From Thalassotalea_B piscium_A (GTDB taxonomy: Bacteria; Pseudomonadota; Gammaproteobacteria; Enterobacterales; Alteromonadaceae), in contig CP186339.1 of NCBI GenBank assembly GCA_049347715.1, positions 744,001-808,000 on the forward strand: a DNA stretch of 64,000 nucleotides, given 5' to 3'. The notes beneath the pieces were generated by a model that saw only the letters and a program-made list of their open reading frames with translations, did not search any database and was not told the DNA's origin. A program made the translations under genes and the position numbers. Positions 34,257 to 43,245 of the stretch are shown here, in pieces. Position 1 is the stretch's first letter, and each line of letters starts with the position of its first letter.

Positions 34257-35321
34257 CTATTTTACTACTGCTTTTAACTCACCTTTTTCATACTTATGGA
34301 ACATAGTTTCTAATGAAATAGCTTTGATTTTATTGGCATTTCCAGCAGCCCCAAATGCTTCATAGCGGGCTTTACAAATATCATACATAGCTTTAGTTGA
34401 TGCTTGTAAATATTTTCTAGGGTCAAACTCACTTGGGTTTTCTGCAAGGAAACGACGGATAGCGCCGGTAGAGGCTAATCGTAAGTCTGTGTCTATATTA
34501 ACTTTGCGAACACCATTTTTAATCCCTTCTTGAATTTGCTCTACGGGAACACCATAAGTTTCAGGGATTTTACCACCAAATTCATTAATAATTGCTAGCC
34601 AATCTTGTGGTACTGATGAGGAACCGTGCATCACTAAATGAGTGTTAGGTATACGCGTATGTATTGCCTTGATACGGTCTATTGCAAGAATATCGCCTGT
34701 TGGAGGACGAGTAAATTTATAGGCACCATGTGAAGTACCACAAGCAATGGCTAAAGCGTCTACTTGAGTCTTATTTACAAAATCAGCAGCTTCTTCAGGG
34801 TCTGTTAATAGCTGTTCAGCGGTTAATACGCCTTCAGCACCAACACCATCTTCTTCTCCTGCCATGCCGGTTTCTAATGAACCTAAACAACCGAGTTCAC
34901 CTTCAACTGATACACCGCAAGCATGAGCCATTTCAACAGTACGTTTTGTCACATCAATATTATACTCATAGTTAGATGGGGTTTTACCATCGGACATGAG
35001 AGAGCCATCCATCATTACAGATGAAAAGCCAAGTTGGATCGAACGTTGACAAACAGACGGAGACGTTCCGTGATCTTGATGCATAACAACAGGGATGTTT
35101 GGAAATTCTTCGATTGCGGCTAAAATCAAATGGCGTAAAAATGGAGCACCAGCGTAACTTCTTGCACCCGCTGAAGCTTGCATTATTACAGGGCTATTAG
35201 TGTCAGTTGCCGCCAACATTATGGCTCGTACTTGCTCTAAATTATTAACATTATAAGCAGGGATCCCGTATCCATGCTCTGCGGCGTGATCTAACATTTG
35301 GCGCATAGAAACTAAAGCCAT
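34257..35321 (-). CDS. fba: Fructose-bisphosphate aldolase, class II
   Basis: A 354-residue zinc aldolase of the class II B type (CbbA/FbaA-like). Active-site segments are IPVVMHQDHGTSPSVCQR (catalytic Asp and zinc His), SVMMDGS, SVEGELGCLGSLETG with a zinc-ligand Glu, ALAIACGTSHGAYKF with a zinc His, and LVMHGSSSVPQDW. It ends with the usual helical tail. AGGAG lies 7 bases before the ATG. It follows pgk on the same strand, but a strong pgk terminator and a 322-base gap separate them, so it probably has its own promoter. Confidence 0.96.
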   Translation of the reverse strand: MALVSMRQMLDHAAEHGYGIPAYNVNNLEQVRAIMLAATDTNSPVIMQASAGARSYAGAPFLRHLILAAIEEFPNIPVVMHQDHGTSPSVCQRSIQLGFSSVMMDGSLMSDGKTPSNYEYNIDVTKRTVEMAHACGVSVEGELGCLGSLETGMAGEEDGVGAEGVLTAEQLLTDPEEAADFVNKTQVDALAIACGTSHGAYKFTRPPTGDILAIDRIKAIHTRIPNTHLVMHGSSSVPQDWLAIINEFGGKIPETYGVPVEQIQEGIKNGVRKVNIDTDLRLASTGAIRRFLAENPSEFDPRKYLQASTKAMYDICKARYEAFGAAGNANKIKAISLETMFHKYEKGELKAVVK

Positions 35322-35642
35322 AATTTACTCCTGGGGTTACGTTTATACAATATTTAATTTTATTTGCTTTCAAAGTGAAACTTATTGGTTTCGTATCGTA
35401 ATTATATCAGAAAAAAAATAGCCTTTGCACTTTGATTTTTATTTTTATAAAAAAGTGATTTTTAATTAAATAAGTCATTGTTTTTAAATGTGTTTTATTT
35501 ATATCTGAAAAAAATACAAATTTTAAAAAATCACTGGGAGACTCTTTCTTTTTTTAAACGAAACTTCTTCAAAGGTAAAAGAAAGAAAAAGCGACACTTA
35601 ACAAATCAATTTTCAGTGATTTGTTAAGTGTTATATAGTTTA
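35322..35642. other. Non-coding gap between pgk and fba
   Basis: About 320 AT-rich bases: the pgk terminator at the right end, the fba leader at the left. AAAAAAGTGATTTTT near 35450 and AAAAAATCACT near 35524 form a weak inverted repeat. No gene was seen. Confidence 0.45.
35594..35631 (-). terminator. Terminator of pgk
   Basis: ACACTTAACAAATCA and TGATTTGTTAAGTGT are perfect 15-bp arms with an 8-base loop, followed on the minus strand by a T/C-rich run. It lies 12 bases past the pgk stop. Confidence 0.92.
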
Positions 35643-36818
35643 TTATTTAGTTGCTCGTTGCTCTAATATTTCTACTGCTGGTAATTTTTTACCTTCCAAA
35701 AATTCGAGAAATGCACCACCGCCAGTAGAGATGTAAGAAACTTTGTCAGCAATATTGTATTTATCGACTGCCGCTAAAGTGTCACCACCCCCCGCAATTG
35801 AAAAGGCTGAGCTTTCTGCAATTGCATAAGAAATAACTTCAGTACCTTTAGAGAAAGCTTCAATTTCAAACACTCCTACAGGACCATTCCATAAAATAGT
35901 GCCCGCCGTTTTTATTATTTCAGCAACTTTAGCCGATGTCTTAGGTCCATAATCTATGATGTCATCTTCAGAAGATACTTCAGTTAATGATTTTATTTCA
36001 GTGACCGAATCATCTTTCCATTCACTAAAACCATCTTGTGTAACTGTTACATCATCAGCGAAAATCACTTGTGTTTCTTTACATAGTCGTTGAGCTTCAG
36101 GAATTAAGTCTTTTTCATATAATGATTTACCTACTTCATAACCTGCAGCGGCGACGAATGTATTTGATATACCACCACCAACAACTAATGTATCTGCAAT
36201 TTTTGAAAGAGATTCGAGAACTGTCAGTTTAGTTGATACTTTTGAACCACCAACAATAGCAACTAGCGGACGAGCTGGGTTATCAAGTGCTTTTGATAAT
36301 GCATTTAACTCGGCTGTTAGCAATGGGCCGGCACAAGCAATAGGGGCAAACTTTGCTACACCATGTGTGCTCGCTTGTGCGCGATGAGCTGTACCAAAGG
36401 CATCCATCACAAAAATATCACAAAGTGCAGCCAATTTTTTAGCTAATGCGTCGTCATTTGCCTTTTCGCCAAGGTTAAAACGAATGTTTTCAAAAATAAC
36501 TAATTCGCCTGCTTTAACATCTATGCCATCTAAGTAATCAGTCACGAGTCTTACCGGTGCTTGTAACGTACTGGCGAGATAATCAACAACGGGTTGTAAT
36601 GAAAACTCACTGTTAAATTCACCTTCAGTTGGTCGCCCTAAATGTGACATCACCATCACTTTTGCACCTGCATCTAGCGCTAATTTTATCGTGGGTAATG
36701 CAGCTCTTAAGCGCGCATCTGAAGTGATTTTTCCATCTTGAACCGGAACATTTAAATCTTCACGAATAAGTACGCGTTGATCTTTTAGTTCAAGTTCTGC
36801 CATTTTTATTACAGACAT
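35643..36818 (-). CDS. pgk: Phosphoglycerate kinase
   Basis: A 391-residue monomeric glycolytic enzyme transferring phosphate between 1,3-bisphosphoglycerate and ADP (E. coli Pgk has 387). Visible are RVLIREDLNVPVQDGKI with the substrate-binding Arg, VMVMSHLGRPTEG, the hinge region RPLVAIVGGSKVSTKL, LWNGPVGVFEIEAFSKGTE and AGGGDTLAAVDKYN. AGGAAG lies 7 bases before the ATG. It is 45 bases after epd and is the end of the tkt-epd-pgk string. Confidence 0.97.
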   Translation of the reverse strand: MSVIKMAELELKDQRVLIREDLNVPVQDGKITSDARLRAALPTIKLALDAGAKVMVMSHLGRPTEGEFNSEFSLQPVVDYLASTLQAPVRLVTDYLDGIDVKAGELVIFENIRFNLGEKANDDALAKKLAALCDIFVMDAFGTAHRAQASTHGVAKFAPIACAGPLLTAELNALSKALDNPARPLVAIVGGSKVSTKLTVLESLSKIADTLVVGGGISNTFVAAAGYEVGKSLYEKDLIPEAQRLCKETQVIFADDVTVTQDGFSEWKDDSVTEIKSLTEVSSEDDIIDYGPKTSAKVAEIIKTAGTILWNGPVGVFEIEAFSKGTEVISYAIAESSAFSIAGGGDTLAAVDKYNIADKVSYISTGGGAFLEFLEGKKLPAVEILEQRATK

Positions 36819-36863
36819 TGATTTGCTTCCTATTATTCATTAGTAAGTGTTAAATTCTGTTAG

Positions 36864-37880
36864 TTAATCGAGTAATGTTGCCATTTTTTTTGCCGTATCT
36901 ATCATGCGATTTGCAAATCCCCATTCGTTATCACACCAAATCAGCATTTTAACTAGACGTTTATGACTTACACGGGTTTGGTTTCCATCTACAATACATG
37001 AGTGAGGGTCATGATTAAAATCAATAGACACTAGAGGCGCTTCGCTATAACCAAGAATACCTTGTAGTCCATTACTTTGGGCAGCGATGATGGCATTGTT
37101 AATGGATTTTATATCCACATCATTGCTGACCGTTAAGCTGAGATCCATCGCGGTAACATTCACTGTTGGCACTCTTACTGCGATAGCTTCAAATCGTCCT
37201 GCAAATTGCGGTAAAATTCGTTCAATGCCAGCTGCAAGTTTTGTGTCTACAGGAATGATTGATTGGCTTGCTGCTCTTGAACGTCGTAAATCAGGATGAT
37301 AGGCATCAATGACTTGTTGATCATGCATTGATGAGTGAATAGTGGTGATTGTGCCACTTTCAACTCCAAAAGCGTCATCAATCACTTTAATCACAGGAAC
37401 AATGCAGTTGGTAGTACAAGAACCATTACTGACAATATTATCGGTTGGTGTTAGTAAGTGTTGATTCACGCCATAGATTATAGTTGCATCTACATCTTGC
37501 TCACCAGGATGCGATAACAAAACTTTTTTTGCTCCTTGCTTAATATGGCGTTGAGCTTGGGCATTACTGCCATACTTTCCTGTACAATCTAGTACGATAT
37601 CAACACCTTGTTCTTTCCATGGGAGCTGTGATACTTCTTTGCAATGAGTAAGGCTAATTTCATCCCCAGCAACAAGAAGAGTTTCGTTGTTAAGCTGCAC
37701 ATCAAAGGCAAAGCGACCGTGAGTCGTGTCATATTTTAATAAATGAGCAATCCCTTTAGCATCAGCCAGTTCATTAATCGCGACGAGCTTTAAATGATCA
37801 TGTTGTGCGTTTTCATATAATGCGCGGGCAATACTACGACCAATACGACCAAATCCATTAATGGCAATGTTAATAGGCAT
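36864..37880 (-). CDS. epd: Erythrose-4-phosphate dehydrogenase
   Basis: A 338-residue enzyme of the GAPDH family. It has the NAD-binding start INIAINGFGRIGRSIARAL, the catalytic cysteine in SNGSCTTNCIVPVIKVID and the segment TIHSSMHDQQVIDAYH, which together with RRSRAASQSIIPVDTKLAAG is characteristic of Epd rather than GapA. Epd oxidises erythrose-4-phosphate toward pyridoxal-5-phosphate synthesis. Its place between tkt and pgk repeats the E. coli epd-pgk-fbaA arrangement. The ribosome site is weak (TAAG). A glycolytic GapA role cannot be wholly excluded from sequence alone. Confidence 0.9.
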   Translation of the reverse strand: MPINIAINGFGRIGRSIARALYENAQHDHLKLVAINELADAKGIAHLLKYDTTHGRFAFDVQLNNETLLVAGDEISLTHCKEVSQLPWKEQGVDIVLDCTGKYGSNAQAQRHIKQGAKKVLLSHPGEQDVDATIIYGVNQHLLTPTDNIVSNGSCTTNCIVPVIKVIDDAFGVESGTITTIHSSMHDQQVIDAYHPDLRRSRAASQSIIPVDTKLAAGIERILPQFAGRFEAIAVRVPTVNVTAMDLSLTVSNDVDIKSINNAIIAAQSNGLQGILGYSEAPLVSIDFNHDPHSCIVDGNQTRVSHKRLVKMLIWCDNEWGFANRMIDTAKKMATLLD

Positions 37881-37950
37881 AAGACAACTTACAGTAATTG
37901 ATATTTGTATTTATAATAAAGCGCCACAAGGTGATGTGGCGCCGTTTGGG

Positions 37951-39936
37951 TTAGTTTAAGCTGTTAACCGTGGCAACAACATTATCGACAGTAAAGCCAA
38001 AATATTCTAATAAAACATTGCCAGGTGCAGACTCACCAAAGGTTGTCATACCAACAACCTTGCCGTTTAAGCCTACATACTTATACCAAAAGTCTGTATG
38101 AGCAGCTTCAATAGCTACACGTTTAGTGACTGATGAAGGCAGAACAGACTCTTTATATTGAATATCTTGTTGATCAAATATATTGGTTGATGGCATAGAA
38201 ACCACTCGTACATTAGTGCCTATCGCTTCTGCTGCTTTCAATGCTAGCGATACTTCAGAACCGGTTGCAATTAAGATGACATCAGGAGTGCCAGCACTAT
38301 CTTTTAAGATGTATCCACCTTTAGCAATATTAGCTACTTGTGTTTCATTGCGATCAAGTGCAGGTAAACCTTGGCGTGAAAAGATTAGGGATGTAGGTGC
38401 TTTTTGACGTTCAATAGCACTTTTCCATGCAACTGCAGATTCTGTTGCATCAGCTGGACGCCAGGTAACCATATTAGGTGTCGTACGTAAATTGGTTAAT
38501 TGCTCAATAGGTTGATGAGTTGGACCATCTTCGCCCTGACCTATAGAGTCATGAGTATAAACGAAAATATTTTGAATACCCATTAAAGCAGACATACGTA
38601 CAGCATTGCGTGCATATTCCATAAACATCATGAAAGTAGCACCGTAATTAATAAAACCACCATGTAACGATATACCATTCATAATACCGCTCATGCCAAA
38701 TTCACGTACACCATAAAAAATGTAGTTACCCGAAGCATCATCCTGAATACCTTTTGAACCAGACCATAATGTTAAGTTAGAGCCAGCTAAATCAGCAGAA
38801 CCACCTAATAATTCAGGTAATATTGCGCCAAAGGTTTCAATGGTGTTTTGCGATGCTTTACGAGAAGCAATGTTATCGCCTTTTGCTTGGCATTCTAGAA
38901 TGTAAGCATTAGCTTTTTCTTCAAATTCAGCGGGTAAGTCACCTTTAATGACACGGCGTTCAAATTCAGCGGCAAGTTCTGGAAATGCACTTTGGTAAGC
39001 GGCAAATTTTTCATTCCAAGTGGTTTGATTGGCTTGACCCTTCTCTTTTTGATCCCATTCATGATAAATATCAGCAGGAATTTCAAATGGTGCATATGGC
39101 CAATTTAAGAAATCGCGCGTTGCTGCAACTTCATCATCACCTAAAGGTGCACCATGACAATCATGGCTACCTGATTTATTCGGTGAGCCAAAACCTATAA
39201 TGGTTTTACAGCAAATCATTGTCGGTTTGTCAGTGACTGATTTGGCTTCAGCAATAGCAGCACTAATAGCTGCAGAGTCATGACCATCGACATTACTAAT
39301 GACATGCCAGCCGTACGCTTTGAAACGAGCAGGGGTGTCATCAGTGAACCAACCTTCTACTTCACCATCAATGGAAATGCCGTTGTCATCCCAAAAGGCA
39401 ATAAGTTTACCTAAACCTAAGGTTCCAGCTAATGAACAGGCTTCGTGCGAAATCCCTTCCATTAGACAACCATCACCTAGAAAACAATACGTGAAATGGT
39501 CAACAATTTTATGTTGCTCTTGGTTGAATTGTGCCGCTAAAGTTTTTTCAGCAATAGCCATACCGACGGCATTAGAAATGCCAGCTCCCAAAGGACCCGT
39601 TGTTGTTTCGACTCCTGGCGTATATCCATATTCAGGATGACCCGGTGTTTTAGAATGTAACTGACGAAAGTTTTTAAGTTCACTTATTGGTAAGTCATAA
39701 CCGGTTAAATGAAGCAATGAGTAAATTAACATTGAGCCATGGCCATTGGATAAAATAAATCGGTCGCGATCTACCCAATTTGGATCTGTAGGATTGTGCT
39801 TTAAAAAGTCTCTCCATAGCACTTCTGCAATATCAGCCATTCCCATAGGTGCTCCAGGGTGACCAGATTTGGCTTTTTGAACAGCATCCATACTTAAAAC
39901 ACGAATAGCATTGGCGAGTTGTTGACGCGACGGCAT
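37951..39936 (-). CDS. tkt: Transketolase
   Basis: A 661-residue thiamine-diphosphate enzyme of the pentose-phosphate pathway (E. coli TktA has 663). The frame is open from 40068, but ATG at 39936 follows GGAG at 7 bases and gives the standard N-terminus MPSRQQLANAIRVLSMDAVQ, so the 44 upstream codons were left out. Landmarks are KSGHPGAPMGMADIAEVLW, the ThDP motif GDGCLMEGISHEACSLAG ending in DDNGISIDG, FTYCFLGDG, and in the pyrimidine domain THDSIGQGEDGPTHQPIEQL. It heads the tkt-epd-pgk series on the minus strand. Confidence 0.97.
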   Translation of the reverse strand: MPSRQQLANAIRVLSMDAVQKAKSGHPGAPMGMADIAEVLWRDFLKHNPTDPNWVDRDRFILSNGHGSMLIYSLLHLTGYDLPISELKNFRQLHSKTPGHPEYGYTPGVETTTGPLGAGISNAVGMAIAEKTLAAQFNQEQHKIVDHFTYCFLGDGCLMEGISHEACSLAGTLGLGKLIAFWDDNGISIDGEVEGWFTDDTPARFKAYGWHVISNVDGHDSAAISAAIAEAKSVTDKPTMICCKTIIGFGSPNKSGSHDCHGAPLGDDEVAATRDFLNWPYAPFEIPADIYHEWDQKEKGQANQTTWNEKFAAYQSAFPELAAEFERRVIKGDLPAEFEEKANAYILECQAKGDNIASRKASQNTIETFGAILPELLGGSADLAGSNLTLWSGSKGIQDDASGNYIFYGVREFGMSGIMNGISLHGGFINYGATFMMFMEYARNAVRMSALMGIQNIFVYTHDSIGQGEDGPTHQPIEQLTNLRTTPNMVTWRPADATESAVAWKSAIERQKAPTSLIFSRQGLPALDRNETQVANIAKGGYILKDSAGTPDVILIATGSEVSLALKAAEAIGTNVRVVSMPSTNIFDQQDIQYKESVLPSSVTKRVAIEAAHTDFWYKYVGLNGKVVGMTTFGESAPGNVLLEYFGFTVDNVVATVNSLN

Positions 39937-40172
39937 AATAGCTCCAGTATATTTTTGTACTTTGTTTTTGAGAAGTAAATTGCGCTTATTTTCGCCTAGC
40001 GCCTGCTTAACTGCAAATGTTATTACGCTATTTGTTATATTTTTCTGACATTTTCTAACAAATATCAAAGTTCAAAGGGTAATAGACACTATTGGTGTTC
40101 TTTGTGCTTTTCGATATAGTAACGGCAAAGATAAATAATCTATGAATATTTTTCATAAACATTAGGAGACGT

Positions 40173-42851
40173 ATGCGGCAAAAAATCCACACGATTTTTT
40201 ATTCAAGCGCTATTTTTATTGCTGTTTGCTTATTGGTCGCGCTTGTAATTAAGCCCTTTTCCTTATTAAATTTTGTGGGTCCAATTGCTGGTATCACTAC
40301 CGCTATCATATTAGTGTGGGGGTTTATTAGCCTGATCAGTGTTTTTATAAGTACGTTAATACTGATATTGATGTTGAAATTATATTCAGATATCGATCTT
40401 GATCTCGCGGTAGTTTTTCTCATTTATTTGGCTGCTTTTTTGCAGGCTTTTTGGGCAAAACAGCTCACCCATAATGAAATAAGTAATCAACAATGGATTT
40501 CTAGTCGTTCGTCGTTAATTGAATTTATGCTAAAAATAGGCCCTATTATAGGGATTATTGCGGCGTCCTGTGGGGTGGTCGTTGCAATTCTTGATAATGG
40601 GACTTTTAATACTTCTTTAGAATATTCATTTTTTCGTGCTTGGTCGACAAGTGTATTAGTGTCAGTTTTTGCTATTCCATCATTACTTTTCATTAACGGA
40701 GAGCAAAAACTAAGCGTATCAAAGCGAACGTTTGTTATTATTTCTTCAATTCTTGGCTGTATTGCTATCGGCCTTTTATTCCAAATTTCTCAGCAACAGC
40801 AAGAGCATAAACGGCTTGATGTTTATGAAAAATCTATTTCTGAGCTAGATAACGCTGTTGTGAGAGAAATTAGTAATATTAATGCAAAAATTAGTGCCAT
40901 GTCAGCTTTTTTTAATAGCTCGAAAGAAATTGATTTTAATGAATTTATTCATTATTCAAATGAAGTGTATCAAGATCAAACAAGCATAGAATTGATTCAG
41001 TGGTCTCCAATTGTTGAAGTTAAAGAAAAACAAGCGTTTGAAGCATATGCTAATAAACAGTTAGGTATTCATTATAAAATCACTTCAGCGGATGCAAAAA
41101 ACAGCCCTTACCAAAATGATTTCACCCCATTTATTCCCGTATTTTATATATTTCCTGAAAAATATAACCACTCTTTTTATGGTTTCGATTTATTTGCTTA
41201 TAAGGCGATTACTCCAGTTATCATTGCTTCGTTAAATCTACAACAGATAAGAGCGTCAATTCCTTTTTCGCTGAATCAACAAAATGAGCTAAATCCACGA
41301 GTGATGATTATCAATCCTATTAATAATCATCACTCTCTTAACCATTTTGGACAAATGAAATCTCAGTCGGGTAATATTGCTGTTGGCTTTATCAGTATTC
41401 TGATCAATCTTGATCAGCTAGTTAACAACTTATTAGCTGATGTATCGGATAACAATATTACTATGACGATTGCCGATATCACCGCAGGGGATAGTTATTT
41501 AATTTATGGTAACAAATTACATACTAAAAATAGACTAGCTAACACTACGACAATCGACTTTTTTGGACGTAAATGGCAACTTAACATTGTGGAAAATGCT
41601 ACTTGGCTTTCGCAAGGAAATAGCTGGCAAACTTGGGTTATGCTATTTGGTGGAGTAGTGGGGGGCTTTATTTTTCAACTTTTACTCCTCATTATGGCTG
41701 CTTATTCTATTGAGTTAAGTCATAAAATATCTGAAAAAACCAGAGAGCTCATTCGTGCAAATGAACTATCAGAAAAAGAAAACCTGTCTAAGGCGCATTT
41801 TCTCCAAATGTTAACGTTAGAATTGAGTGAGCCAATTAAACTTGCTGAGCGTTTGACGCAAAATTCAACGTCTGAATTTGGATCTAATAAATTAAAACAA
41901 TTTAATAAAGTGACTAAACAGTTGACCCATATTCTAATGAGTATGAGTGATCTATCGACGATAGAAAGTCGAAATAATAAGATAGATAAAGAAACGTTTG
42001 ATTTCTCTTATTTTTTGAGCCAAATAGAAAAACAGTATGAGCAAAAATCTATAGGAGCTCGCACAAAAATTAAATTCTTATTTGATTGTGAACTACCTAA
42101 TTTCGTTATTACCGATAAAAAACGATTGGAAAAATTACTACTGGCACTTCAGGATAATGTGTTACGTTTATTTTTAGATAGCGATGTGCAAGTGTCTGTT
42201 AAAACTCATTATCATAAGGATTTTGCGACCTTATTTTTTACTTGTAGCGCTTTGTCTCCTAAAGAAAACATGCCAATTAGTTCTTGGTTAGAAAAAGATA
42301 TTGCTAACTTTAGTACGAGTATGGCACTTGCGACTGAATTAGTGCATGTATTAAAAGGTAATATTAAACTGACTTTAGTCCCAACAGGTGATGTCGTTAT
42401 GACGGTATCTTTACCTATTAGTATTAATGATCAACCTAGTACATCAAACAAAATAGATGATGTAAATATCGTACCGCATAGCCAGAAGACACGTGTCTTA
42501 CTTATTGAAGAACCTTTATCGACAAACTTTGAAACAACACCTTTGTTGTTGGGACTCGATTATCAGGTAGAAATTGTTGATGATCCATCTGAGTTACCTT
42601 ACGCCATTGATTCACTTCAAGTGGATATTATTATTATTGATAACATCACATCGATGCCCTATGTGAAAGGACTTGAAGAGTTATTTAGTCGTTTTTCTGA
42701 TGGGGAAGGTCCTAAAGTGATCGGTATTTATCGAGGGATTGAATACAGACAATTAAAACCCGCCTTTAAACGTCAGTTAAGCGAATGTTTATTATATCCT
42801 ATTTCATCTGATAGCCTTCAAATCGTACTGAACAAGGTACAGAAAAAATAA
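40173..42851 (+). CDS. MASE1-CHASE hybrid histidine-kinase-like protein with degenerate catalytic domains
   Basis: An 892-residue inner-membrane signalling protein. It has an N-terminal MASE1-like block of about eight helices (residues 1-205), a periplasmic CHASE-like domain (about 215-450), a membrane helix near 490-510, then a kinase-like region and a receiver-like domain (773-892). The phospho-accepting His of the HisKA box is replaced: MLTLELSEPI stands where M-S-H-E-x-R-T-P is expected, putting Leu549 at the His site. The ATPase G-boxes are not recognisable (NFSTSMALATELVHVLKGNI replaces the GxGLGL stretch). In the receiver, EE779-780 and Asp823 remain, but Thr and Lys positions read Tyr853 and Tyr875. 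AGGAG precedes ATG 40173. A pseudokinase role is inferred from these losses. Confidence 0.85.
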   Translation: MRQKIHTIFYSSAIFIAVCLLVALVIKPFSLLNFVGPIAGITTAIILVWGFISLISVFISTLILILMLKLYSDIDLDLAVVFLIYLAAFLQAFWAKQLTHNEISNQQWISSRSSLIEFMLKIGPIIGIIAASCGVVVAILDNGTFNTSLEYSFFRAWSTSVLVSVFAIPSLLFINGEQKLSVSKRTFVIISSILGCIAIGLLFQISQQQQEHKRLDVYEKSISELDNAVVREISNINAKISAMSAFFNSSKEIDFNEFIHYSNEVYQDQTSIELIQWSPIVEVKEKQAFEAYANKQLGIHYKITSADAKNSPYQNDFTPFIPVFYIFPEKYNHSFYGFDLFAYKAITPVIIASLNLQQIRASIPFSLNQQNELNPRVMIINPINNHHSLNHFGQMKSQSGNIAVGFISILINLDQLVNNLLADVSDNNITMTIADITAGDSYLIYGNKLHTKNRLANTTTIDFFGRKWQLNIVENATWLSQGNSWQTWVMLFGGVVGGFIFQLLLLIMAAYSIELSHKISEKTRELIRANELSEKENLSKAHFLQMLTLELSEPIKLAERLTQNSTSEFGSNKLKQFNKVTKQLTHILMSMSDLSTIESRNNKIDKETFDFSYFLSQIEKQYEQKSIGARTKIKFLFDCELPNFVITDKKRLEKLLLALQDNVLRLFLDSDVQVSVKTHYHKDFATLFFTCSALSPKENMPISSWLEKDIANFSTSMALATELVHVLKGNIKLTLVPTGDVVMTVSLPISINDQPSTSNKIDDVNIVPHSQKTRVLLIEEPLSTNFETTPLLLGLDYQVEIVDDPSELPYAIDSLQVDIIIIDNITSMPYVKGLEELFSRFSDGEGPKVIGIYRGIEYRQLKPAFKRQLSECLLYPISSDSLQIVLNKVQKK

Positions 42852-42897
42852 ATTAGTTAAAAAATGTACAATTATTTGGTTAAAGCATTGATTTTTT

Positions 42898-42931
42898 AGT
42901 ATTAATACTATAACGTGTTTTTGTACAAAAA
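42898..42931. repeat. Two adjacent perfect palindromes upstream of the small membrane peptide
   Basis: AGTATTAATACT (42898-42909) and TTTTTGTACAAAAA (42918-42931) are both perfect and lie 8 bases apart, in the leader between the kinase-like gene and the 44-residue peptide. They may be operator half-sites for a dimeric regulator. Confidence 0.45.
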
Positions 42932-43022
42932 TTACACGAGTACATTACTATTAATAACGAGGTTTTACTTCATCGGTATTGAGCTAATGTATTCAGTGTT
43001 ATCGGTATTAGTTGGAAGTATC

Positions 43023-43157
43023 ATGAATAAATCGTCATCACGCGGAATTAAACTGACGACGGTAATATTTGCAGTAATAATATTAGCGTTATCAGCAGTA
43101 ATGAGTAATCACTCTGTTGCTGGTAATATGGACGTTACAGTAGAACAAACACAATAA
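43023..43157 (+). CDS. Small single-pass membrane peptide
   Basis: A 44-residue frame, MNKSSSRGIKLTTVIFAVII, with one hydrophobic segment (about residues 10-30) and a polar tail ending VEQTQ. A longer frame opens at 42915, but ATG 43023 has GGAAG upstream and gives a sensible basic-then-hydrophobic start, as a membrane anchor or signal peptide. A strong terminator follows immediately, which supports it as a real transcription unit. Not recognised as a known family. It lies between the kinase-like gene and flgT. Confidence 0.5.
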   Translation: MNKSSSRGIKLTTVIFAVIILALSAVMSNHSVAGNMDVTVEQTQ

Positions 43158-43174
43158 AGTAGTTTTAAATAATT

Positions 43175-43202
43175 AACCTCGCTATTGCGAGGTTTTTTTT
43201 TA
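43175..43202 (+). terminator. Strong terminator after the small membrane peptide
   Basis: CCTCGC and GCGAGG pair around TATT, extended by AA/TT and followed by a run of nine or more T. Confidence 0.92.
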
Positions 43203-43245
43203 ATTTAATATTTTAGCTAGTGTCATTTATTAAAAGTGGATGTTG

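Noticed and set aside
39937..40068. A 44-codon N-terminal extension of transketolase
   Set aside because: The inner ATG has GGAG at the correct distance and gives the family-standard N-terminus; the extension lacks such support.
42915..43022. The upstream part of the 80-codon frame before the small membrane peptide
   Set aside because: A second hydrophobic segment exists, but the start at 43023 has the better ribosome site and a normal basic-hydrophobic beginning. The first 36 codons are probably leader.
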